From the NCBI GenBank assembly GCA_030844625.1, contig JAUUNJ010000157.1, positions 1 through 6,305 on the forward strand: 6,305 nt of DNA. Reading direction: 5' to 3'. Source of the stretch: Roseburia sp. (GTDB lineage: Bacteria > Bacillota > Clostridia > Lachnospirales > Lachnospiraceae). Positions 1 through 5,869 of the stretch are shown one piece after another. Both the position numbers and the translations under genes were made by a program. Under the pieces are notes generated by a model. That model worked only from the letters and a program-made list of their open reading frames with translations. It searched no databases and had not been told where the DNA came from. The first letter of the stretch is position 1; every line of letters begins with the position of its first letter.

Positions 1-514
1 TGATTATCCTTATAAAAAAAAGGATGGATCTTTTGCAGGTGCAATGAAAGCATCAGATTTTGTATCTGATTTGGGAGGTGGAAACAACACTTTTGCCAGA
101 GCGGATTTCAAATTGTATTTTGCAAATGAGGATGGCACAAAACTGAAGGAATATAAATTATCAGATGCTAATTATGGCGAGAAGACAAAAGAACAGTTCA
201 TTATTGAACAATTAATAAAAGGTCCTAAGGAAGAGGGATATATTGCCACTTTGTCACCTGAATTGAAGCTGATCAGTATTGTGACGGCAAACAATATCTG
301 TTATGTTGACTTTGGAGAAAACTTTGCTACAGAGCAGAGCAAGGTATCAAACAATCTTGTTATTTATTCCATTGTGGATTCTTTGTCGGAATTGAATGAT
401 ATTCATAAGGTTCAGATAAGTATTAACGGAGATTCAACAATAAAGTATCATGGAGATATTTCTTTGAATGAACCTTTTATCAGAAATCTGGATTTGGTAG
501 AAACGGAAGAATAA
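1..514 (+). CDS. GerMN-domain protein, 5'-truncated by the window edge
   Basis: The frame is open from base 2 with no stop before the TAA at 512-514, so the first visible ATG (position 44) is probably internal and the true start lies upstream; about 170 codons are visible. The visible part is one GerMN domain (the domain of the spore germination/sporulation protein GerM). It begins with a strand of the FKLYFANEDG type, continues through an EQFIIEQLIKGP helix, and then the segments LSPELKLISIV, ICYVDFGENF and NNLVIYSIVDSLSEL, ending with a V-Q-I-S-I-NG strand. This follows the usual GerMN pattern of 'LYF..., L..GP, ...VDF...F, ...SIV.SL..., V..SI.G'. Family members are typically exported lipoproteins or membrane-anchored proteins linked to sporulation or the cell envelope. 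The signal peptide cannot be seen here because the N-terminus is missing. The gene ends 65 bases before the probable comEC start, on the same strand, so co-transcription is possible. The domain call is firm; the exact role is not. Confidence 0.85.
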   Translation, partial: DYPYKKKDGSFAGAMKASDFVSDLGGGNNTFARADFKLYFANEDGTKLKEYKLSDANYGEKTKEQFIIEQLIKGPKEEGYIATLSPELKLISIVTANNICYVDFGENFATEQSKVSNNLVIYSIVDSLSELNDIHKVQISINGDSTIKYHGDISLNEPFIRNLDLVETEE

Positions 515-534
515 AATTTTAGTTAATTTCATAA

Positions 535-552
535 AACTGATTTATATCAGTT
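535..552 (+). repeat. Small inverted repeat in the comEC leader
   Basis: AACTGAT (535-541) and ATCAGTT (546-552) are perfect inverted complements around a TTAT loop. The repeat lies 21 bases after the GerMN-gene stop and 11 bases before the comEC Shine-Dalgarno sequence. No T-run follows it, so it does not look like an intrinsic terminator. It could be a small leader hairpin, an mRNA processing or stability element, or a protein-binding dyad; nothing in the sequence decides between these. Confidence 0.4.
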
Positions 553-562
553 ACATGACTTC

Positions 563-572
563 GGAGGAGGAG
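563..572 (+). promoter_or_regulatory. Strong ribosome binding site pointing to an ATA codon for comEC
   Basis: GGAGGAGGAG at 563-572 is a very good Shine-Dalgarno sequence. Seven bases downstream, at 580, the comEC frame reads ATA AAA AGA CCG, that is x-K-R-P-V, the way ComEC proteins commonly begin. No ATG, GTG or TTG lies within a usable distance of it in the comEC frame. The first standard start codon in that frame is the TTG at 640, 67 bases after the site. The site therefore argues for initiation at 580 or for a recent loss of the normal start codon. Confidence 0.7.
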
Positions 573-579
573 AGCAGTT

Positions 580-639
580 ATAAAAAGACCGGTATTTATT
601 ATATTACTGGCTTTTGCACTTGGAGAGGTAATAGCTGTT
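580..639 (+). other. comEC: Likely N-terminal extension of comEC (noncanonical ATA start)
   Basis: The comEC frame is open upstream of the TTG at 640 back to a TGA at 556-558. The stretch 580-639 encodes I/M-K-R-P-V-F-I-I-L-L-A-F-A-L-G-E-V-I-A-V, a basic start followed by a hydrophobic helix. This is what the first membrane segment of ComEC proteins normally looks like. Starting at 640 would delete that helix. With the Shine-Dalgarno sequence at 563-572 correctly spaced before 580, I infer that this segment is translated, either from AUA or from an ATG misread or mutated at its third base. It is kept separate from the main CDS entry because AUA initiation is rare. Confidence 0.6.
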
Positions 640-3198
640 TTGAAATGGAATGCTGCATGGGTGTATGCAGTGGTGCCAATAATTGTGCTTATAGGGCTGG
701 CAGTCCGGGGCACGAATAAAAAGCAATTAGAAACAATCATCACAAAAAAGCAGGCGGAAATTTTTGTGATGATTTTTTTGTCTGCATTTTCAGGATATCT
801 GGTCACACTAAATGCAGTTCATCAAAGAGACAGAATATATTCCATGAAAGAAGTGACAGTAGAAGTTCAGGGGACCGTCAGCAAATTGAAAGAGAGCAGT
901 TATGGATGGATCATATATTTAGAGAAAGCCAAAATAGCGAAGAAAGAAAATAATTTAAAGGAGACAGTTGATCAGAAAAGTTTGTCGGCACAATCATCTG
1001 ATAATAATTACAGCCTGATTTTGGTTTCAATCCGAAAGAAGCCGAGGATTAAAATTGGCAATGTAATAGCAGTTCAGGGAAAGCTTAAGCAGTTTGATGT
1101 GGCTCATAATCCCGGTAATTTTGATTCAAGAAAGTATTATATGTCCCTTGGAATCTATGGAAAAGTAGAAGCAGAAAAGCTTGTTGTTGTGAGTAGAACT
1201 TTTGATGGTGTCAGGGAAAATCTATACCGGTTTCGATTGGCTGTCCGGAATAAACTGCAAAATATATGCGGTGATAAATATGGTGAAGTGTGGAAGGTGT
1301 GTAATGAGAAGGCAGGAATTTTTTCATCCATATTATTGGGAGATAAAACAGAGTTAAATTCGGACATAAAAAGTCTCTATTCCATGTCCGGTATTTCCCA
1401 TATTCTTGCCATAAGTGGTCTGCATATAAGCTTTATTGGTATGTTGGTTTATTCCCTTCTGAGAAAAAGATTTAGATTTGGATTTTCAGCTTCCGCATCA
1501 ATAGTTATTGTAGTTGGGTTTGGAATCATGTCAGGGATGGGTATTGCTACAATCAGAGCAATGGTTATGTTTGGGCTGCGGTTACTGGGAGAAGTCTTAG
1601 GAAGAACCTATGATAATCTGACAGCCGTATCGACAGCGGGAATAATACTTATGATGTGGAATCCCTTTGTGATTTTTAATTCAGGATTTCAGATGTCCTT
1701 TGGAGCAATTATTGCCATTGTGTTAATTTTCCCTGTGATACAGAATATTTTACAACTTGAGCCTGTTATTTTAAGAGGGATGGTAGTTAATAAAAAAAAT
1801 ATATATGAAGAAGACAGGCGTTTGTTAAAAATCAGAGCAGTAAAAAACAAGGCGCTGAATGCTGTACTGTTTAGCTTCAATGTAAGTTTGGTTATGAATC
1901 CGATTATAGCGTATCATTATTTCCAACTGCCAACATACTCATTTCTGTTAAACACAATTGTTGTACCTTTAATGAGTATAGTGATTATATCAGGGTTACT
2001 AGGAAGCATAGTGTCATTTATTCATATATTGGCAGGGCAATTATGTATACTTCCCGGATGTGCTGTTCTGGAACTATATAGCAGACTTTGTCTATTGATT
2101 AATAAGTTGCCATTTTCTAATATAATAGTAGGGGAGCCGTCTTTAGAAACAATTTTCGTTTACTATGTAATTTTGGGATTATTTCTGTTAATAGCCAATA
2201 CAATACGGAATCATAGCGTTTTGAAACAGAAACAGCAAGATAGGAAGATTGAAAAAAATGGAAAAATTATAGAGAGTAAATTGGTGATAGGGAAACGAAA
2301 GAAAAAGTTAAATAGAAAATTTATATTTGCAATGATTTGTCTGATTTTTGTATTAAATACTATTATTTATATGCCGGGCGATTCCCTCCACTCTTTAATT
2401 TTTACTTCGAAAGATCTGCAAATAACATTTTTGGATGTGGGACAGGGCGATGGAATTTTTATGCGCACCAATAATGGAGTTACTATAACTGTGGATGGTG
2501 GGAGCACCTCTGTGGATGATGTTGGACAGTACAGAATAATTCCCTTTTTGAAATCTCAGGCTATAAGAAAAATAGATTATGCAATAATGACCCATGCAGA
2601 TTATGATCATATAAGTGGATTAATAGAGATGATGAAAGAGTCAGACAACAATGGAGTAAAAGTGAAAAACCTTGTACTTCCTGAGATCAGATTAAAGGAT
2701 GAACCCTATTATCAAATGATTCAGACAGCTCATGAGCATGGTGTTGGTGTTCTGTATATAACCAGAGGGGATTGTATGAGAATCGGAAATGTGGAATTAA
2801 AATGTATATACCCCTCTGTATGGACAGCGGCAGAAGACAGAAATGATTATTCTACCGTGTTAGGTGTTAAATATGGTCAGTTCTCCATGCTGCTGACAGG
2901 AGATATTTCAACAGAACCGGAACAGGGACTGCAGGAAATGCTGGATGATCATTATACAATATTAAAGGTGGCACATCATGGCTCAAAATATTCTACTTCA
3001 AGTGAGTTTTTACAATGGATCAATCCTGACTATAGTGTTATTTCTGTTGGGGAACATAATATGTATGGGCATCCCGGCAGTGAGACCCTGAAACGGTTAG
3101 AGCAGATTGAAACCCAAATTTTACGGACGGATGAAAGCGGAGGAATCGCAGTATATACAGATGGAGAAGGGATAAGTATTAATCCATTTATAAAATAA
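640..3198 (+). CDS. comEC: ComEC/Rec2 DNA internalization channel protein
   Basis: ComEC is the polytopic membrane protein that carries single-stranded DNA across the cytoplasmic membrane during natural transformation. All three family modules are present (numbering from the TTG at 640, 852 residues). An N-terminal DUF4131/OB-fold region covers about residues 70-180 and includes the typical NPGNFD (157-162) followed by YYMSLGIYGKV. The Competence domain (PF03772) with several membrane helices covers about 225-525 and carries the signature HILAISGLHIS near 253-263. A C-terminal metallo-beta-lactamase-like domain covers about 590-850, with LDVGQGDG (598-605), HADYDH (652-657), TGD (Asp755), AHHGS (778-782) and GHPGSE (His811). 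The metal-ligand motifs look intact. A lysine-rich cytoplasmic linker around 535-562 and one more helix precede the nuclease-like domain. The TTG at 640 is the first standard start codon; the true N-terminus is probably 20 codons upstream at an ATA (see 580-639), which restores the first membrane helix. Length is normal for the family and there is no internal frameshift. Confidence 0.95.
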   Translation: MKWNAAWVYAVVPIIVLIGLAVRGTNKKQLETIITKKQAEIFVMIFLSAFSGYLVTLNAVHQRDRIYSMKEVTVEVQGTVSKLKESSYGWIIYLEKAKIAKKENNLKETVDQKSLSAQSSDNNYSLILVSIRKKPRIKIGNVIAVQGKLKQFDVAHNPGNFDSRKYYMSLGIYGKVEAEKLVVVSRTFDGVRENLYRFRLAVRNKLQNICGDKYGEVWKVCNEKAGIFSSILLGDKTELNSDIKSLYSMSGISHILAISGLHISFIGMLVYSLLRKRFRFGFSASASIVIVVGFGIMSGMGIATIRAMVMFGLRLLGEVLGRTYDNLTAVSTAGIILMMWNPFVIFNSGFQMSFGAIIAIVLIFPVIQNILQLEPVILRGMVVNKKNIYEEDRRLLKIRAVKNKALNAVLFSFNVSLVMNPIIAYHYFQLPTYSFLLNTIVVPLMSIVIISGLLGSIVSFIHILAGQLCILPGCAVLELYSRLCLLINKLPFSNIIVGEPSLETIFVYYVILGLFLLIANTIRNHSVLKQKQQDRKIEKNGKIIESKLVIGKRKKKLNRKFIFAMICLIFVLNTIIYMPGDSLHSLIFTSKDLQITFLDVGQGDGIFMRTNNGVTITVDGGSTSVDDVGQYRIIPFLKSQAIRKIDYAIMTHADYDHISGLIEMMKESDNNGVKVKNLVLPEIRLKDEPYYQMIQTAHEHGVGVLYITRGDCMRIGNVELKCIYPSVWTAAEDRNDYSTVLGVKYGQFSMLLTGDISTEPEQGLQEMLDDHYTILKVAHHGSKYSTSSEFLQWINPDYSVISVGEHNMYGHPGSETLKRLEQIETQILRTDESGGIAVYTDGEGISINPFIK

Positions 3199-3228
3199 AA
3201 GTCAAAAATCATATTAAGGAAGATAAGA

Positions 3229-3257
3229 TTGCCATGTAACCTTTTTAATGTTAAAAT
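3229..3257 (+). promoter_or_regulatory. Predicted sigma-A promoter for holA
   Basis: TTGCCA (3229-3234) and TAAAAT (3252-3257) are separated by 17 bases, each matching the sigma-A consensus at five of six positions. A TG dinucleotide at 3249-3250 gives an extended -10 element (TGT before TAAAAT). It starts 31 bases after the comEC stop codon, and transcription would begin near 3264, leaving a leader of about 55 bases before holA. No terminator is evident between comEC and this promoter, so holA may also be reached by read-through. Confidence 0.65.
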
Positions 3258-3318
3258 TTAATTTGTGGAAAGCCTGATATAGGTGACAGATTTAATTAAT
3301 ATTTATTAAAGGATATAG

Positions 3319-4305
3319 TTGAACGTGAAAACATTAGCAGCAGATATTAAAAGCAGACAATTTAAAAATGCATATCTTATTTGCGGTGAGGAAGAGTACT
3401 TAAAACTTAATTACAAAAATCAGTTGATTAAGGCAATTGCCGGTGATGATACAATGAATCTCGGACTCTATGAGGGAAAGAATATTGATATTAGTGAAGT
3501 GATTGACAGTGCAGAGACCTTTCCCTTTTTTTCAGAACACAGACTGATTGTAATGGACAATACAGGGCTGTTTAAAAGTGGAGGGGAAGAATTAGCAGAG
3601 TACATGAAAAAAATTCCCGAGACCACGGTATTTCTTTTTGTAGAAAGTGACGTAGATAAGAGAAGCAAGATGTATAAGGCTGTGAAATCGGCAGGATACA
3701 TATGTGAGATTAACCGCCAGACAGAGCAGGATATCGCAATATGGGCTGCACGGATTTTTGACCATGATGGAAAGAAAATTACAAAGGCAAATATGTCCTA
3801 TTTGATTGCCAATGTGGGAACAGATATGGAAATCCTTTCAAGAGAGATTGAAAAATTAATCAGTTATACCCTCGATCAAAATGTGATTTCCAAAGAAGAT
3901 ATAGATGCCGTGTGTATAAAACAGCTAAATGTGAGGATTTTTGATATGATAGATGCCATTTCTGCTAAGAATCAGAAAAAAACATTGGATTGTTATTATG
4001 AACTGATTGCAGAGAAAGAACCTCCTATGCGTATTTTGTATATGCTCAGCAGACAATTTAATCTGATGCTTCAGGCAAAGGATTTGTCAGGCAGGGGAAT
4101 GCATAAGGATCAGATTGCAGCTACAATGGGAGTGCAGGGATTTATTGCAGGAAAATGTATGAATCAAAGCAGAAACTTTACAATGGCAGATTTAAAAATG
4201 GGACTTGCTGAAAGTGTAAAAACAGAAGAGATGATAAAGTCCGGAACCATGGATGAAAACATTGGAGTGGAAATGCTGCTGGTAAAGTATAGTCGGAAAA
4301 AATAA
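3319..4305 (+). CDS. holA: DNA polymerase III subunit delta (clamp loader)
   Basis: HolA is the delta subunit of the clamp-loader complex; it opens the sliding beta clamp so that it can be loaded on primed DNA. The 328-residue product has normal family length. The N-terminal AAA+-like domain begins with AYLICGEEEYLK (18-29), the usual delta signature in which the Walker A lysine motif is absent. It continues with TFPFFSEHRLIVMDN (67-81) and VESDVDKRSKMYK (108-120). The middle lid domain contains LIANVGTDMEILSREIEKL (162-180) and RIFDMIDAI (206-214). The C-terminal collar helices start around EPPMRILYMLSRQF (234-247). A TAG lies immediately upstream in frame, so TTG at 3319 is the first possible start. 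AAAGGA at 3308-3313 is 5 bases before it. A GTG at 3325 is an alternative, 11 bases after the same site. The gene has its own predicted promoter and ends 14 bases before a strong terminator. Confidence 0.95.
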   Translation: MNVKTLAADIKSRQFKNAYLICGEEEYLKLNYKNQLIKAIAGDDTMNLGLYEGKNIDISEVIDSAETFPFFSEHRLIVMDNTGLFKSGGEELAEYMKKIPETTVFLFVESDVDKRSKMYKAVKSAGYICEINRQTEQDIAIWAARIFDHDGKKITKANMSYLIANVGTDMEILSREIEKLISYTLDQNVISKEDIDAVCIKQLNVRIFDMIDAISAKNQKKTLDCYYELIAEKEPPMRILYMLSRQFNLMLQAKDLSGRGMHKDQIAATMGVQGFIAGKCMNQSRNFTMADLKMGLAESVKTEEMIKSGTMDENIGVEMLLVKYSRKK

Positions 4306-4319
4306 ACAAAATAATTAAT

Positions 4320-4352
4320 AAAACGCCGGTTTCATTATGAAACCGGCGTTTT
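4320..4352. terminator. Bidirectional intrinsic terminator between holA and rpsT
   Basis: A 14-bp perfect stem (4320-4333 with 4339-4352) with GC-rich core CGCCGGTTTC/GAAACCGGCG encloses the loop ATTAT. Because the stem starts with AAAA and ends with TTTT, it has a U-tract when read from either side. It lies 14 bases after the holA stop codon and 25 bases beyond the rpsT stop codon on the other strand, so it can terminate both convergent transcripts. Confidence 0.93.
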
Positions 4353-4377
4353 ATTATAAGCATAACCTAAACAACAA

Positions 4378-4641
4378 TTATGCTATTGTGTTAACTAACT
4401 TTGTTAATCTTGAAACTTTTCTAGCAACGTTATTCTTATGGTAGATACCCTTTGTACCAGCCATTTCGATAAGTTTAATTGCTGCAGTTAATGCTGTAGC
4501 AGCAGCTTCCTTATCGTTCGCTGCAACAGCAGCTTCTACCTTCTTGATTGCTGTTTTAACAGCTGACTTTGCTGATTTGTTTCTTTCATACTTAGTCTGA
4601 TTAACTAAAATTCTTTTCTTTGCTGACTTAATGTTAGCCAT
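4378..4641 (-). CDS. rpsT: 30S ribosomal protein S20
   Basis: S20 (bS20) is a primary 16S rRNA-binding protein of the small ribosomal subunit. The 87-residue product starts MANIKSAKKRI, the family hallmark, followed by a basic helical stretch (NQTKYERNKSAKSAVKTAIKKV). It then has an alanine-rich helix and the conserved KGIYHKNNVARKVSRL segment near the C-terminus. The length is standard. The start is the ATG at 4641-4639, preceded by GGAGGTG (4654-4648) with six bases between. The frame stays open upstream to an ATG at 4710, but those 23 extra codons encode leader RNA structure, not S20. It has its own near-consensus promoter and a structured leader, and shares a terminator with holA. In B. 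subtilis, as I recall, rpsT lies between holA and gpr; here it keeps its place beside holA. Confidence 0.97.
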   Translation of the reverse strand: MANIKSAKKRILVNQTKYERNKSAKSAVKTAIKKVEAAVAANDKEAAATALTAAIKLIEMAGTKGIYHKNNVARKVSRLTKLVNTIA

Positions 4642-4748
4642 TTTGTCCACCTCCGTGAAAAATCTGTTTGTGATTTCCGTTGAGAGAGATTGGAAATCAA
4701 GTTTCACCATCTGCGCCTCTGGAAATGCGGACGTCTGGCGCAGACATC
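4642..4748 (-). promoter_or_regulatory. Structured rpsT leader, candidate S20 autoregulatory RNA
   Basis: From the predicted start at about 4748 the transcript begins with GATGTCTG (4748-4741), loop CGC, CAGACGTC (4737-4730), an 8-bp stem with one G-U pair. The segment TCTGCGCC (4744-4737) inside it is also perfectly complementary to GGCGCAGA (4717-4710), giving a second hairpin that excludes the first. Closer to the gene, TGATTTCC (4699-4692) and GGAAATCA (4678-4671) form an 8-bp stem with a 13-base loop containing CTCTCTC. UCUCU in this loop can pair with the GGAGG of the Shine-Dalgarno sequence (five pairs, two of them G-U), which would be a pseudoknot. Ribosomal protein genes are often autoregulated through such leaders, and S20 synthesis is known to be autoregulated in E. 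coli. That this leader works that way is an inference. Confidence 0.5.
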
Positions 4749-4755
4749 AAAAAAC

Positions 4756-4784
4756 ATTTTAGTAGAATAAATGAATAATGTCAA
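4756..4784 (-). promoter_or_regulatory. Predicted sigma-A promoter for rpsT
   Basis: Read on the minus strand, TTGACA (4784-4779) matches the -35 consensus exactly. TAAAAT (4761-4756) matches the -10 consensus at five of six positions, with the optimal spacing of 17 bases. Transcription should begin near the G at 4748, right at the base of the first leader hairpin. Such a strong promoter fits a ribosomal protein gene. Confidence 0.85.
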
Positions 4785-4794
4785 TATTTTTTAT

Positions 4795-4812
4795 AGAAAT
4801 ATTAATATTTCT
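4795..4812. repeat. Perfect 18-bp palindrome upstream of the rpsT promoter
   Basis: AGAAATATT (4795-4803) is followed directly by its exact complement AATATTTCT (4804-4812), with no loop. It lies 17 bases beyond the lipoprotein stop codon and 10 bases upstream of the rpsT -35 element. Possible roles are a dyad operator for rpsT or a weak AT-rich end signal for the lipoprotein transcript. With only two G-C pairs, one near each end, it would make a poor terminator, and no other terminator for the lipoprotein gene is visible. Confidence 0.5.
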
Positions 4813-4847
4813 TTTCATAAAAATTATTTTTAATAATATTTCTTTTC
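4803..4847. repeat. 14-bp direct repeat at the lipoprotein 3' end
   Basis: TAATATTTCTTTTC occurs at 4803-4816 and again, identically, at 4834-4847, a 31-base period. The second copy covers the last codons of the lipoprotein gene on the minus strand (encoding the Glu-Lys-Lys-Tyr-Tyr end). The first copy lies downstream and overlaps the 18-bp palindrome. The bases following each copy differ, so only this 14-bp core is repeated. It may be a remnant of a small tandem duplication, or chance in AT-rich DNA. Confidence 0.5.
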
Positions 4848-5669
4848 CAAATTTATATTTTGTTGACCATAAGAGTCTTCTTTATCATATTCTATATCGG
4901 CATAACTATCTTTCTTTACATATAATTCTGTCTGGTGATATTGAATAAGAGCTTCTTTATCTATTTGTTCAAGGCTTTGTGGTAAATAGATTTTTTCTAA
5001 ATTGTTGCATCTTCCGAATGCGTATTGCTCCAATACCTTTAAGCCTTCTTTTAAATTAATCTCTTTTAATCCATGACAATACTTAAATGCGGCTTTTCTG
5101 ACTTCTTCCAGTCCTTCGTTAAATGTTATTTCTTCCAGGTTCTCATCTCCGCCAAAGGCATTCTCACCTATAATTTTTACGGAGGATCCCAAAGATACTT
5201 TATTTAATGCCTTACAAGACTGAAATGCAGCATCACCAATTCGGGTTACTTTATCAGGAATAATAATTTCCGTCAAGTTACTGCACATTGCAAAACAACT
5301 GTCAGGTACTTCTTCCAATCCTTCCGGTAAAGTAACTTTTGTCAGATTTGTACATCCTGCAAATGCATATATACATAGTACAATTTCATTTCCTTCAAAT
5401 TGAATTTCTTTTACTACAGTATTTTCATAAAGACCATCAGATATTTCAGTACACTTTGCTGGTATTATCAATTTCTCCTGCTGTTTCCCTTCATCTGTTA
5501 AACCCATTATCTGAGTGCCGTTCCATTTAAAATAATTGTCAGTGCCAGCCTGTTCAGAAGTGTCTGCATTGTTATTCTTACTCTGGTTTTCATTGTTGCT
5601 GTCTCCGCAAGCTGTTAATGTCAGAACCATTATACCTATTAGTAAATATGTTAATATTTTTTCTTTCAT
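4830..5669 (-). CDS. Lipoprotein with BspA-type leucine-rich repeats (LRR_5)
   Basis: The 279-residue product has a lipoprotein signal peptide: MKEK, a hydrophobic core, and the lipobox LTAC with the lipidated Cys21. A polar Asn/Ser/Asp/Glu-rich tether follows to about residue 45, so it should be anchored on the outer face of the cytoplasmic membrane. Residues 106-243 hold six 23-residue repeats starting at 106, 129, 152, 175, 198 and 221. Their pattern is C-x-x-L-x-x-[IV]-x-[IL]-x-x-x-[LV]-x-x-[IV]-x-x-x-A/C-F. Five of the six begin with Cys, the fourth with Asp. A degenerate repeat with YAFAG precedes them at about 85-105. This is the BspA/LRR_5 family, whose members usually serve in adhesion or unknown surface binding; the ligand here cannot be named. 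The C-terminus is charged and Tyr-rich. Start: ATG at 5669 with GAGGAG (5686-5681) 11 bases upstream. It points away from gpr and towards rpsT, with 188 bases between its stop and the rpsT start. Confidence 0.88.
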   Translation of the reverse strand: MKEKILTYLLIGIMVLTLTACGDSNNENQSKNNNADTSEQAGTDNYFKWNGTQIMGLTDEGKQQEKLIIPAKCTEISDGLYENTVVKEIQFEGNEIVLCIYAFAGCTNLTKVTLPEGLEEVPDSCFAMCSNLTEIIIPDKVTRIGDAAFQSCKALNKVSLGSSVKIIGENAFGGDENLEEITFNEGLEEVRKAAFKYCHGLKEINLKEGLKVLEQYAFGRCNNLEKIYLPQSLEQIDKEALIQYHQTELYVKKDSYADIEYDKEDSYGQQNINLEKKYY

Positions 5670-5732
5670 AGTGTTTTATACTCCTCTTCTTAAGTGTAAT
5701 AAGTCTGAATTATAATTTTTAAATTCAAAAAA

Positions 5733-5761
5733 TATATATAATATTTTGATTTTTTTGTCAA
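5733..5761 (-). promoter_or_regulatory. Predicted sigma-A promoter for the LRR lipoprotein
   Basis: On the minus strand, TTGACA (5761-5756) is an exact -35 consensus and TATATA (5738-5733) a reasonable -10 element, 17 bases apart. Transcription would start near 5726, leaving a leader of about 57 bases. The surrounding DNA is very AT-rich, so other -10 registers (for example TATATT two bases further on) are possible. The exact -35 makes the site credible. Confidence 0.6.
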
Positions 5762-5840
5762 TGGCAAAAATAGTTATATAGGGATGGTGTCCACAAGTGG
5801 TTTAAAATTAGAAAATAGAAAAACTTATTTTAGTTTTTAT

Positions 5841-5869
5841 CCATAAAATAATCAAGGATGCGTATACTA
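5841..5869 (+). promoter_or_regulatory. Candidate forespore (sigma-G/sigma-F type) promoter for gpr
   Basis: CCATA (5841-5845) and TATACTA (5863-5869) are 17 bases apart. They differ by one base each from the sigma-G type elements GCATA and CATnnTA. In Bacillus, gpr is transcribed in the forespore by sigma-F and sigma-G, so a site of this kind is expected here. TATACT also resembles a sigma-A -10 element, but I see no good TTGACA-like -35 at the right distance. The gpr start codon is 31 bases downstream. Confidence 0.5.

Noticed and set aside
519..806. Minus-strand open frame of about 95 codons over the start of comEC.
   Set aside because: It overlaps the comEC 5' region antisense, shows no recognisable domain, and is explained as a shadow of the comEC reading frame.
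2395..2610. Minus-strand open frame of about 71 codons inside the comEC nuclease-like domain.
   Set aside because: It is antisense to the conserved DVGQGDG and HADYDH motifs of an intact gene, with no sign of a separate function.
4642..4710. Longer reading of rpsT from an in-frame ATG at 4710, adding 23 residues.
   Set aside because: The family start MANIKSAKKR with its own GGAGGTG site is unmistakable at 4641, and the upstream stretch is a leader with inverted repeats, without S20-like residues.
5791..5800. CCACAAGTGG, a short near-palindrome between the divergent lipoprotein and gpr promoters.
   Set aside because: Only 4-bp arms around a two-base centre; too short to claim as an operator without further copies.
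5819..5838. AAAAACT / AGTTTTT inverted repeat upstream of gpr.
   Set aside because: Almost entirely A-T pairs with one G-C pair, in AT-rich intergenic DNA; it would not make a stable terminator and is expected by chance.
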